A stretch of 64,000 nucleotides of DNA from Ligula intestinalis. Taxonomy: Eukaryota; Platyhelminthes; Cestoda; Diphyllobothriidea; Diphyllobothriidae. The notes under the pieces were generated by a model that worked only from the letters and a program-made list of their open reading frames with translations, searched no databases and was not told the DNA's origin. Of this stretch, positions 11,498-21,095 are shown one piece after another (position 1 is the stretch's first letter; every line of letters starts with the position of its first letter). A program made the translations under genes and the position numbers. The stretch spans positions 77,372,947-77,436,946 of the forward strand of contig JAYGXS010000001.1 in NCBI GenBank assembly GCA_036362985.1. The letters run 5' to 3'.

Positions 11498-11849
11498 TGC
11501 GGATACCCTGCACCACTGAGCCGTGGCCCAGGGCACCGACCTAGACACCGCCGTTATCTACGATCACTTGGCTTGCGGTCTTCACCGCCCCACTCTCAGT
11601 GACTTACGCGGTTCGTCTGAAGCGGCCTACGCTATTCGTAGCCTGTAGCCCCGCCTTTACATCGAGAACGATATTTTACTCCTACGCGACGAAGCTGTTC
11701 GCGGCACACGGGTCTTTGTTCCAGGCAGCCTGGTTCGCACGGTATTGTCAGATCTCCATAGCGAATAAGCCACGCCGGCTGCAATAAAACCGAATCCACA
11801 GCTCCGCAACGCTTTTGGTGGCCACAAATCCGACACCAGGTCTCTATTT
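11480..11849 (+). pseudogene. pol: Integrase N-terminal (HHCC) region of the Ty3/gypsy pol, cut by an insertion
   Basis: After RNase H the linker is readable (HLACGLHRPTLSDLRG, VLSDLHS). The start of the HHCC zinc finger follows: a first His in LHS, a second in SHAGCNKTEST, then RFWWPQIRHQVSI. The two Cys (CNSCANC) lie after the 5.6-kb family B insertion, at 17453 onward. Several stops and a frameshift are present. Confidence 0.75.
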
Positions 11850-12440
11850 AGTGTGAAGTTTGAAATTGTTTGCGAATTACAAGTCTCTCGAGCTTACGTG
11901 TTTTTAGTCTCTTTGTCAGTATAGAAGACACGCTTCTTGAAAATTATTCGAGAATTGACTAAATATTTTCAAAGTTTTGAATTTCATACATGGAAATCTC
12001 AATCCAGTCGCCCTGAAAAATTCCTCCGCTGTGACTTGAATTATTTCTTAAGTTTGGAAATTGCTTCTTGGACGTGTCGAATTTGTGAAAAAACTCCTCT
12101 GCGATACAAAAATCTGCACATCTCCGAATTTCACGCCGAGGCTGAGTCTTTCTATCACTGTGTTGTTAGTTACCCTTATCCTAATATTGCCATAATATTT
12201 AGGATAAAAGTGACTCTCACGTTATTCCTAAGGAAATTTTTATAACCAAACACATTTCATTGTTTCTGTCAGGAACTCAGTATTTTACTCTGACTTGCTG
12301 TAACCTACTTGTCTCGGTAAACGTGCACTATCTGGCCAATCGATCTTCTCTCCGCCTCACTCCTACGGGCTCTTGGGTTTGGATTCCGATTTAATTGGCA
12401 GTATCAGACGCAGGTCGTTACACAAAAAATCTTATATAGC

Positions 12441-13825
12441 ATGGAGAGTTTAGATGCTACAAGTCCGTTAGCACGAAATGTTTCGCCACCACCGGATGTC
12501 GAACCCGGGTCGCCAAATCTGGTTATTAACGGTGTTAGCATCTCAAGCAGCCCGGCCACTTCGACACGGGCCCTTGACAACCATATCAAGATACGACCAG
12601 AAAGTAACCACCGATATGGCCACTCAGATAATGTTATTAATTCTCCACCTCCCGCCAAACGGCCAAGATGCCTACTACGTTTACTGAAGTTAGACTGTGA
12701 GGACTTCATCCTCCGCCAGGAGTTTTCGGAGATGAAGCAGGAACTTTACCACGAGTTAAATAAACTTAAACAAGAGATAGCCTATCTAAAAACGCATATT
12801 ACTTATACAGCGGTTAAACCAGCCCTTGTTGGTCAAAAACCGGGGTTAAATAAAAGTGCATATGCTCAGATAGCCTCGACCGGTAAACCTGAAACTTGCA
12901 TATCATCTGCCGAACCAAGTAAACCAGCGGACGTTTCACTCAATCGCAAAGAAACTACAAGAAATCCGCAGTCTACGCCATCGTTACTCATCTCAGGCAG
13001 CACTAGCAATGATCTGGATTTGCGTCCTAGCGTCACATCGTTGCTTGATGCTGCACTAGAAAGCGATGATACAGAGGTTGATAAGATCATTAAGCCAAAA
13101 AGCATAGGGCTAGAAAGGCTCGAAAGCCTAAACGGGCCAGGGGTGTGCAGTCAGCTAACCCAAAAACTGGCACATCAGGACCCATCGAACCTAAAGTACT
13201 GGATACAGATGCCCGGTTGGCTGTGAATCGTGAGCTCGCAACAGATGCACCAGTGAGTCACAAGCAGAATAAAGTTGTAAAAGGGTCTCCAGAGATAGCG
13301 TCAACAATTACACAAGAGCGAGTTGACGCTGATATAGACTTGGATTTGGTCATGTCTGACAACACACCTGGAACCTGCATATCGGATCATGTGTCAAGCC
13401 CACAGGCCACACCATCGTCACTCGGCTTAAGCGACACTAGCAATTATCGGGATTTGCATCCTAGCACCACATCGTTGCTTGACTCTGCACAAGAAAGCGA
13501 TGACCAAGAGGTTGATAAGATCATAACTCAAAAGAGACATAAGCCTAAGAAAGACAAATGGTTTACGGGTTTGCACTCAGCTTACCCAATAGCGAGTACA
13601 TCAGAACCGAGTGTACCGGATACAAGTGCTCCCTCGACCGAAATACGTGAGCTTGCCACATATGCCTCATTGAGTCGCAAGCAGAAAATAGTTATAAAGG
13701 GGGCCTCAGAGTCAGAGTCGTCAATTGCACAAGAACGAATTGACCATGACGTGGGTCTTATGCGGGTTTACGCCAAACCGTTGCTAAAACCAGGCGAGTT
13801 TTTCCGCATTCTTAAGGCATTTTGA
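12441..13825 (+). pseudogene. ORF1 of family B, coiled-coil, with an internal tandem duplication
   Basis: The ATG at 12441 opens a frame to 13226. One frameshift near 13150 moves the reading to the frame that continues to a TGA at 13823-13825. Residues of about 95-125 form a heptad-like coiled coil (DFILRQEFSEMKQELYHEL onward), typical of ORF1 trimerisation segments. A block around TSLLDAALESDD..EVDKII (from 12967) recurs as TSLLDSAQESDD..EVDKII (from 13400). A second part (RELAT...K..VKG) recurs at 13229 and 13646. ORF1 binds element RNA as a chaperone. The frame after the TGA is the same as ORF2. Confidence 0.7.
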
Positions 13826-16800
13826 ATAGGGAAGGGTCCAACAGCTCGAGAATCAATTTCTCGGCCACGACCTCTAAAAGCTATTTTAGAAACTGAAGCA
13901 CAGGCGAAACTCTTGCTAGAGCGCAAACCATCCTTACGGAGTCTGCATTCGCAAGTTTTTTTTTTAGCCGGATTACGAGTTGAAAAAGCGGAGAAAGAAG
14001 AGACAGCTAATAAAAGAGCTGGAGGAACGGAGAACCAATGGCGAGACAAATCTCAAAATAAGAGAGGGACAAATAGTTCAAGTCAAAAGGACATCTCTCT
14101 GGTCAAAGCCAGTAACAGCGACGGCCTAGCTGTCCCGCCACCGAAAGCTAAGACATGCCCTCTTAAATTGGTCGTTTTAAATGCCAGATCACTGCTTAAT
14201 AAAATGCCTCTGCTCCAGATTCTGGTTTTCGTCAACCACCCAGACATTGTTATGGTAACTGAGACATGGGCATCGGCCTGTGTAGCTGACTCTGAACTCT
14301 CTGTTCTAGGCTATGCGTGCGTTCGGAACGATCGAAACAATCGAAACAATGGCCGTGGCGGAGGAAGCTGCATCTATATAAAGCAGCCACTTGCATTTCT
14401 CCCGTTGGACTATCCACAATTCACAGTGGTGGAGGAGAGCTGCTGGCTACGAGTTGTTCTAAAAAACAAATACTCCTTAGTTGTTGGCTGTGTTTATCGC
14501 CCACCTTATGCCAATTCGGACTACGATCTTTGTTTCTCGCAGGCATTTCATGCCGCAGCTGACTTAAATCTTAAGTATTGCTTGATTGCAGGCGATTTTA
14601 ACCTTCCTGACGTGCAATGTTTTCCACCATCCGGTCCTTCAAATTTCAAGAACTTACTTGAGGCAGTAGATATCGGCATGTGGGATCAGGTAGTCAATTT
14701 TCCCACTCGAGGAGCAAGCATACTCGACCTTATTTTTCGTAGGGGATGCGAACCACTTTCAGTGTCATCCTCAGAGGCTCTTGGGAGTTCAGACCATCTT
14801 GCAGTTGTTAGTGAACTAGAACTGGAGGCGGATGAAACATTTTCCCAAAAGTATAGTCTTTATCATGACTTCTGATCAGCAAACACGGTGGACCTTCTGG
14901 CACATCTAAACACTCTCGACTGGTCTGAATTTTTCCAATGTTTGGATGCAAATGTTTGTACCGATGCACTGTGCAAAGTGCTGGATCCACTCATCCTCCA
15001 CTTTGTCTTTCGTAAGAAAGTAATACATGTCATGGATGAAGTGTATCTTCCTCTGTCTTTCCGTCGTAGGCTGCGTAAACTCTCTCGTCGTTTGCATCAG
15101 CAGAACGACACTTTCGTTCTGCCCTTGATCACACTGATCTTTGAGCAGGCTAAGAAGCTCTCCAAAGAAAATCAGATAGCCGATGAGGCCCACTTCGCTG
15201 AAAATCCTTCCCTAAATGTTGCGAAAGTCTTTTCGCGTACAGTAAACACGCAGAGGAAAACGCAACATCCCATACTTCAAGACGCCTAAGGAAACCCCAC
15301 AGCTGACGCTAAGTTGACCGCCGATAGCTTCCTTTCCAAATTGTTTAGTGAAAGCTCGTTGACTGCACCTCCGGCTATTCAGGCTTGGACGGGTGCCGTA
15401 CTCGAAACCATAAGTTTTACCCTCTGGGACGTGACTGTAGGCATTAGTCGTTATCGTCAATCTTATAGTCCAGGACCAGATGGCGTCCCAGTTAGCCTTC
15501 TAAAAGCTGAATCGAATGAATTCTTTCCGTCTATTCTTTGCAAGGTATTTAATCTTGCATTTGAGAGTGAAACCTTTCCTTCGTTGTGGAAGGAATCGCA
15601 CATAATGCCTGTTTGCAAGCATGGCCGATCGACGTCATTCGACAACTTTAGGCCAATAAATACACTTTCCGAAGCCTCGAAGATCTTGGAGACCTTGATC
15701 AAAGAAAAGATGATGCGTCAAGTAACAGAGAACAACCTTTTCAATAAAGCTCAACATGGCTTTCTCGAGAAATTATCCTGTGACACCTGCCAGCTCTCTT
15801 TCTCTGATTATGTGCTGCAATCTAGAGACAGCGGTTTTGCCATTTATAGCGTCCATTTTGATTTTACTAAGGCCTTTGATCGGGTCGATCATTATCTCCT
15901 CCTTCTGAAACTGGCCTCCTTCGGCATAGGTAGCAAGACTCTGAACTTCATATCTTCATATTTGGATGCTCGCACACAACGAGTAAAAATTTCCAATGTT
16001 ATCTCCAAACCCACTCATGGGAGGAGTGGAGTTATACAGGGTAGTGTACTTGGGCTGCTCCTATTTTGCCTGTTTGTCAACGACGTTTCAGATTGTTTTC
16101 AGCATGGCAGACCCTTCATGTACGCTGATGATTTAAAAGTCGCTCATCGATATAAACCGGCAGATCACAACATCGTGCTCGAGCTGATAAAAAAGGATCT
16201 TCAGGCCTTCGCCCAGTGGTGTTGCACATGGCACCTTACCCTTTCATGGCACAAACGTTCCGTTATGGTTGTTGGCGACGATCATCAACCGGAATTAAGC
16301 ATTGGCGGCCACTAACTAAATTTCCCAGGAGTTATCAAGGATTTGGGCATATCCTAGTCTAATAGTCTCAATTTGTCAGAGCACTGTGCCCTGATAGTCT
16401 CGAAAGCACGCCGAACCACCGGATTTATCCTTAGAAATTTTAAGACTATCAAGGTTAGAACTAGCCTTTATAATTTGTACGTGGGACCTAGTCTTGAATA
16501 CTGCTCGCCCCTATTCAGTCTTCTGCGCACTAGTGAACGGAAGAAAATAGAATTGGTGCAGCACTTCTTCACTAGAAGAGTTTTCACTACAGAACACCGT
16601 AACTTAACCTACCAACAAAGGTGCGAACTTATAAAGCTGGATCCCCTATGGCTTCGTAGATTGCAGAAGGGTCTATTTTTACTGTTGAAACGTTTGAATG
16701 GTCAAACCTTTAATCCTCTCAGTACAATAAGGCAGCTTGAGCACTCTCGACGCTTCAGTCATCGAGACGTATTTTTAGTTCTTCCTATGGCACGCCCAGT

Positions 16801-16996
16801 TAAGTACCGGCAATTCTTTTCAGTAAACGCCCTATCAGTCTGGAATAAGCTGCCCAAAAGTATTAAAACCCAGCAAAACTACCCTATGTTTAAGAGAGCT
16901 ATAACTAGTTTTCTACATTCAGGACAACTTTCACGAATTTTGGGTGCTGACTCGGTGGAATTTCTCTTTCAGTCTGATGGCGTTCGTGGACTTTGA
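13826..16996 (+). pseudogene. ORF2 of family B: endonuclease plus reverse transcriptase, one frame with four in-frame stops
   Basis: From 13913 to 16996 a single frame of 1028 codons is broken only by stops at 14873 (TGA), 15287 (TAA), 16313 (TAA) and 16355 (TAG). I see no frameshift. Endonuclease motifs in order are LVVLNARSLLNK, VTETWA, GRGGGSCIYIK, CVYRPP, IAGDFNLPD and SSDHLAVV. RT motifs in order are SYSPGPDGVPVSLLK, HFDFTKAFDRVDH, SGVIQGSVLGLLLFCLFVND and FMYADDLKV, then the C-terminal LEYCSPLFSLLRTSERKK region. Just before the endonuclease, an ORF1-type segment (RPRPLKAILETEA) is in the same frame. Near intactness suggests fairly recent activity of the family. Confidence 0.9.
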
Positions 16997-17452
16997 ACCC
17001 CGCCAGGCTTCATGCTGAAGATAATGCTGCTGAAGCAGCAGTCCGCAGTCTGCTAACCCTTCAGTCGATAGCACGCAATGTTTGCCGGCAACCATTGAAG
17101 GAAGACTGAAAACACTGTGTTCTTGTGCCAACCCTCTCCGTCTTGAAATAATGTCCTTAAACAATATGCAACATTTCTCCTGCTGATGATTCAACTCAGC
17201 TTACAACTGTACATTTATTTCGTTTGTATCATACCTTTGAAGGCAGGTTTTTTCACTTGAAACAAACTCCTTATCCCGCCCAGTTTGACAAAACACAAAA
17301 CCTTAAACAAAACCAATACTGGCTGCAGCATAGGGAGTTTGTTTTAGGTTTTTCCGGTCTTCGAGGTGTTGGAAGGCGCCCAAGAGGTGCATTACCAACT
17401 CTTTACAATTGCCTGTAAACTAGCATAATAAACATATTATTAAACCTTTTAT
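16997..17452 (+). other. 3' UTR and terminal hairpin of family B
   Basis: This 456-bp stretch is non-coding and ends TTGCC-TGTAAACT-AGCAT then AATAAACATATTATTA. The related copy at 57389-57406 has the fuller hairpin TTGCC-TGTTAACT-GGCAA followed by an A-rich tail. Both copies share GGCGCCCAAGAGGT about 70 bp upstream. Confidence 0.6.
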
Positions 17453-18315
17453 TATTTTCTGTAATTCCTGTGCCAATTGCGCCTCTATCAAATCCCCCAA
17501 CCAACGCCCAAGAGCCCCACTACAACCTATGATTACTAGCTTTCCCTTTCAACGCGTTGGTATTGACATCGCAGGGCCACTTCCAGACGCCCATGGTCAC
17601 CGCTACATCCTAGAAGTGGTTGATTACTTTAACAAATATGCTAAAGCTGCCCCCTCTGTCGGCAGGATGCCGCTTCCGTGACTACAGCCCTTTCAGCTAT
17701 TGGATCAATCGCTTCGGCGCTCCCTCGTCTCTACACTCCGACTATGGGGCTAACATCGAGAGCCGACTATTACGTGAGATGTGTGAGATAATGGATATTA
17801 ACAAGACCCGAACGACGCCAAGGCACCCAAAAGGTAACGGCCAGGTCAAACGAACCAATAGTACTCTCATCTAACTTTTGAAAACCTTCGCGAGTGGATC
17901 TAACCAGAAGGTCTGGCACGAACAACTCCCTTTTGCTATGATGACCTACCGCACTGCGGAACACTCCACAACAGGGTATGCCCCATTCTTTAGGCTTACA
18001 GGGTGTCCCTTTCGGTTACCACTTGCTTCTCGCATACCAACCACCATGCCCCCTCAATCTATGCCGAGCTCATATGTGTGGGAACTACAGGAACGTCTTC
18101 GGTCTACCCATAACATGGCGCTACAACACTTAGGCGCGGCGGCTAACCGGCAAAAGGACTATTTTGACAGGCAGGCGAACGGCAATCCCTTCCAACAGGG
18201 CGATTGGGTATGGCACGAGCTACAAGTTCCGCCCTTGGGTTCTTCAGCCAAGTTCCACCACTCTAAGAAAGGTCCCTTTGTGATCGTGGCGGCTCACAAC
18301 CCTACCACCTACGTA
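17453..18315 (+). pseudogene. pol: Integrase zinc finger (Cys pair) and catalytic core of the Ty3/gypsy pol
   Basis: The integrase resumes as CNSCANCAS, then PFQRVGIDIAGPLPD with the first catalytic Asp. WINRFGAPSSLHSDYGANIES carries the second Asp. HPKGNGQVKRTN has Lys where the third catalytic residue Glu is expected (GQVER). A stop at about 17872 interrupts it. The frame continues as WHEQLPFAMMTYRTAEHSTT and ends at PTTYV, where a short non-LTR insertion splits it. It cannot catalyse strand transfer as written. Confidence 0.87.
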
Positions 18316-19031
18316 TCTTAACAATGAATCTATTAACCTTTTGTTTTCCTCATTTTTTCCGGGCTGCTTTCTCCACGATACCGAGAAAGGACCAGCGGGA
18401 ATTTAGGATCCCTTCTCGAAACTACCTTCCTCCGACTCGTGTCCCCCGGAATCAGGAAGCAGTCTTGACGGCTCTCGTTTCGCTGATCATCAACCATCAT
18501 CAGGGACTTATATTTGGTCACATCTCAGACATGCCCAACGATGGTCTTGTAGATTTGACGAACTTTTGGATCTCATACGGCGGTGCCCATCTCGATCATA
18601 AACTGGTGGGTTCTCTATGTTCCATTATGCCGCACCGGTTTGGGAACCCGAGTGTAGTGCCGGGAATCCGTCTATACCAGTAATGTTTCGTTAATACCTA
18701 TTGTTCTGCCCCAAGCTCAGCTTCGACAGAGTTTGCTTCCAAGCCCCCCCCCCCTTATTAAGAGAGGCAGTGGGTACCAGAATACATAGTCAGAATCTCG
18801 ATAACGATGTGGCTCATCTGTGTGTGCCCTTGAATTTCACCTTCCGCATGACACTGCTATATTCTTTTTTTCGAATCTAACAAATTCGCTTCTAAACAGT
18901 TATACTCGTCTTATAGTTATAGACTACGGATACAGTTTGTTCAACCAATTATTTCTAGCACTTCGTGTTATCGAATTTTCGGTTTATCGATGAGGCCCAT
19001 TGGGCCTGAAATATACAAATTATAATTATTA
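18316..19031 (+). mobile_element. 5'-truncated non-LTR 3' end inserted in the gypsy integrase C-terminus
   Basis: The gypsy frame TTYV breaks at 18315 and resumes with LREARDPNGR at about 19035. The 716 bp between look like a non-LTR 3' UTR. They end in the terminal hairpin AGGCCC-ATT-GGGCCT (18993-19007), then GAAATATAC and an ATT-rich tail, as in family A copies. GTA appears on both sides (18313-18315 and 19032-19034). The 5' part (18324-18683) is open but has no domain I recognise. Confidence 0.75.
18993..19007 (+). other. Terminal 3' hairpin of the short non-LTR insertion
   Basis: A perfect 6-bp stem, AGGCCC with GGGCCT, and a 3-nt loop, followed by GAAATATACAAATTATAATTATT. It has the same architecture as 883-899 and 5312-5326. 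Confidence 0.65.
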
Positions 19032-19238
19032 GTACTGCGTGAGGCCCGCGACCCTAATGGTCGAACCTTCACCGCCCATTTTGGAAAGCTTAAGCCTTAC
19101 CATGCGCACCCATCCAACGCCACAGAGTCTACCCTCTCTATAAAACCTCCGTATTTAGCCCCACAACCAGTTAGAAAGGAGACTGTGGAGACTTTGCCAT
19201 CAGTGAGCCCTGCGGACAGGGCTCAGTCTGAGGAGGGG
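19032..19238 (+). pseudogene. pol: Integrase C-terminal end and polypurine tract of the Ty3/gypsy element
   Basis: The frame reads LREARDPNGRTFTAHFGKL onward, a typical gypsy integrase C-terminal segment. It runs through a Pro-rich tail into the LTR. GAGGAGGGG at 19230-19238 directly precedes the LTR and is the polypurine tract that primes plus-strand synthesis. Confidence 0.75.
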
Positions 19239-19695
19239 AGTAACAGCGGGCATTCGAATCCGGGGTGACTCAGGAAAGAGGATGTTTTGAGGTGGTTGAG
19301 CAAAGTGCATATTTTTGTTCCTCTTCAGCCGAGAAAGCCGCGGGGTCAACATAGGAAATGAAGATTGCGCCAAAGAAGCCTGCGGATTGAATTATCCCCT
19401 CTCACCGACCCATTTATTTTCTTCCACTCCTCGTTGACGTTTGCTACTTTTGTTCTACACCTGTTTCCTACTTGTTAACCTTTTTCTCGTTCTCCTTGTA
19501 ATAAACTTCGGTTCCCTCCTTTACTTCGGTCGTCTTACGTATGTCTGGAGACGAAGAGGAGAAAACGGCTGAACCAGCTGATGAGCTTACTCCCGGTGAA
19601 CTTACAGCTAACAATCAAAGATCCGATTTGGGACCACAAGAATTCCACCCTGTTGAGAGTCACAAACAGGAATCCGGCAAGACTGCTACAGCCCT
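19239..19695 (+). repeat. Downstream LTR of the Ty3/gypsy element plus a second gag start
   Basis: AGTAACAGCGGGCATTCG begins the LTR, with AATAAA at 19500-19505. The similarity to 3322-3773 does not stop at the LTR end. It continues into a second gag start (ATG at 19541, MSGDEEEKTAEPADELTPG) for about 155 bp, until 19695. A normal 3' LTR would not be followed by gag, so this is a remnant of a tandem or recombined element, truncated at 19695. Confidence 0.8.
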
Positions 19696-19904
19696 ATATC
19701 CAGCCATTTCTCGGAACTGAACTGTAAACGCAGCGCTAAGCCCGATTTGTAAAAAAAACTGGATAAAAGTCAAACAAAAGTTCATAAAAAAATATGACAA
19801 AGTCAAAATAAGAATTTTTTAAAGTAAGATTTCACAGAAAACAAACAAAACAGCGTTTGGCCCAAAGTAAGCCATATTTAACAAAACCCAAAATTCTTAT
19901 CCCT

Positions 19905-20130
19905 GAAACTTATCCTAAAACTCACCTATATCACAAACCCTAGCCCTAAACCCTAACCCTTACCCTAAAGCTTAACCCAAAAGGCTATCTCTTAACCTTA
20001 AACCCTAAACCTAAACCCTAGACAATAACCCTAAAAGCGAAATTCTAACCTTAAACATTAACCATAACACTAACCTAAATATAACCCGAACCCTTACCAT
20101 ACTCCCAGCCCTTACCCTTACCCTAGCAGT
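19905..20130 (+). repeat. Degenerate interstitial telomere-like array (CCCTAA)n
   Basis: There are many variants of CCCTAA (CCCTAAACCCTAACCC, TTACCCTAAAG, AACCCTAGAC), interrupted by drifted units. The strand is C-rich, equal to TTAGGG on the other strand. TTAGGG is the metazoan telomere repeat. About 220 bp, too diverged to be an active telomere. Confidence 0.85.
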
Positions 20131-20574
20131 GCAGTAAATGCGTCATTAACCAGTGATTACCAGTGATAAATAAATAACGCGACTCAAAACGTCACACCTA
20201 ACGTATGTTTTTTTAATAGCAAGTGGAACAGTTGCTTCTTTATTAGCGAGATAATTGGGGTAAGTGTAAAAGCAGGGCTGGATAGACGACGAATGGGAAC
20301 GTTCGATTTAAATGAGAAGACATACATACACCTACTGAAACGAATATAGTAGTTACTTAATTGTGTCTTCCAAAAATGGGCCTACTCATGAGATGGTAAC
20401 CAATTATTTACTGTGCATGGTCGCAGATTCGCAATCTGCTGAAACAAATAAATCCAAATGTTTATAATCCAGTACATATATGAAAGATAGGCAGAGCCAT
20501 TGAAAACCTTATTTTCAGATAGATTCTGTCAATTAATGCATATAGTTCAGAGCAGTGTATGAAAAATATTTTTT
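20131..20574. other. No recognisable feature
   Basis: A/T-rich sequence lies between the telomere-like array and the next non-LTR fragment. I see no long open frame and no shared repeat. Confidence 0.5.
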
Positions 20575-21095
20575 TTATATTTAAGGTCCAAAGAGCCTCT
20601 ACATTGCAAACTTAGTGCAGTGGGAAAATAAATACCTAGTTGATAAATGCTGCTCTCCGTGAACAACAGGGACTTTTTATCTTCGGAAGTTAAGTGTTAA
20701 CGTAATTTTACTTTAAAAACTGCTAAGTTAGACGACAGCCTAATTTCGAGAGGACTATTATTCCAGAGGAAGGCATATTTGTAGGCAAAGAAGCGAGAAT
20801 GGTTCGATGTGAAGCTAAAGGGGGGTGCAATTATCCTGGAGGAATTACATGTGGTAAAAGGTCTATCTGCGGGAATAAGAGCGTCGATTCGTAGGAGGTT
20901 AGGGGTAGAGTTAACGCGAAAAAGGAAGCAGAGGCCCGCGTCGAGTTTTCTAACCCGTGTCCTTAGAAAATGAGTATATGCATTTGAGGTCGTCTGCATT
21001 GAACAATTCAGCCTTGTCAGACTCATCGAGTACAAATGTTTTATTTTCATTTAGCAATGGGGGTATTTCATTACCTCGTTTAGCGGAGGCCTACG
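20575..21095 (-). mobile_element. Internally deleted family A non-LTR copy
   Basis: On the minus strand the 3' end has the terminal hairpin (20584-20598) and the shared CTAAGTTTGCAATG. The frame 21050-20697 encodes a patchwork of ORF2. The linker LLNENKTFVLDESDKAEL joins directly to the segment after YADD (DDLKCIYSFSKDTG), then jumps to VRKLDAGLCFLFR and ends with FLWNNSPLEIRLSSN. Compared with 6088-7616, two blocks of roughly 0.7 and 0.5 kb are absent, and the first junction lies at a shared GCAT. Confidence 0.8.

Larger units (their letters stand above)
11850..17452 (+). mobile_element. Full-length CR1/Jockey-like non-LTR retrotransposon (family B), inserted in gypsy integrase
   Basis: This 5.6-kb element contains a 5' UTR (about 590 bp), ORF1 (from 12441), ORF2 with endonuclease and RT (to 16996), and a 3' UTR ending in an ATTATTA-like tail. 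It splits the gypsy integrase codon series V-S-I / F-C-N-S-C. The flanks share TATTT (11845-11849 and 17453-17457), a probable short target-site duplication. Damage is light: one frameshift in ORF1 and a few in-frame stops. A decayed relative lies at 55690-57430. Confidence 0.88.
3322..19695 (+). mobile_element. Degenerate Ty3/gypsy (CsRn1-like) LTR retrotransposon, split by three non-LTR insertions
   Basis: Removing 5285-10314, 11850-17452 and 18316-19031 leaves about 5.0 kb reading LTR, gag, protease, RT, RNase H, integrase, polypurine tract, LTR. The host reading frame resumes on the far side of each insertion. The integrase zinc finger is split at 11849/17453 and the integrase C-terminus at 18315/19032. 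The two LTRs start TGTAGCGGCGGGC and AGTAACAGCGGGC and are strongly similar. Frameshifts, stops and replaced catalytic residues in RT, RNase H and integrase show it is dead. Assignment to the CsRn1 lineage rests on overall size and the flatworm context and is less sure than Ty3/gypsy. Confidence 0.85.
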
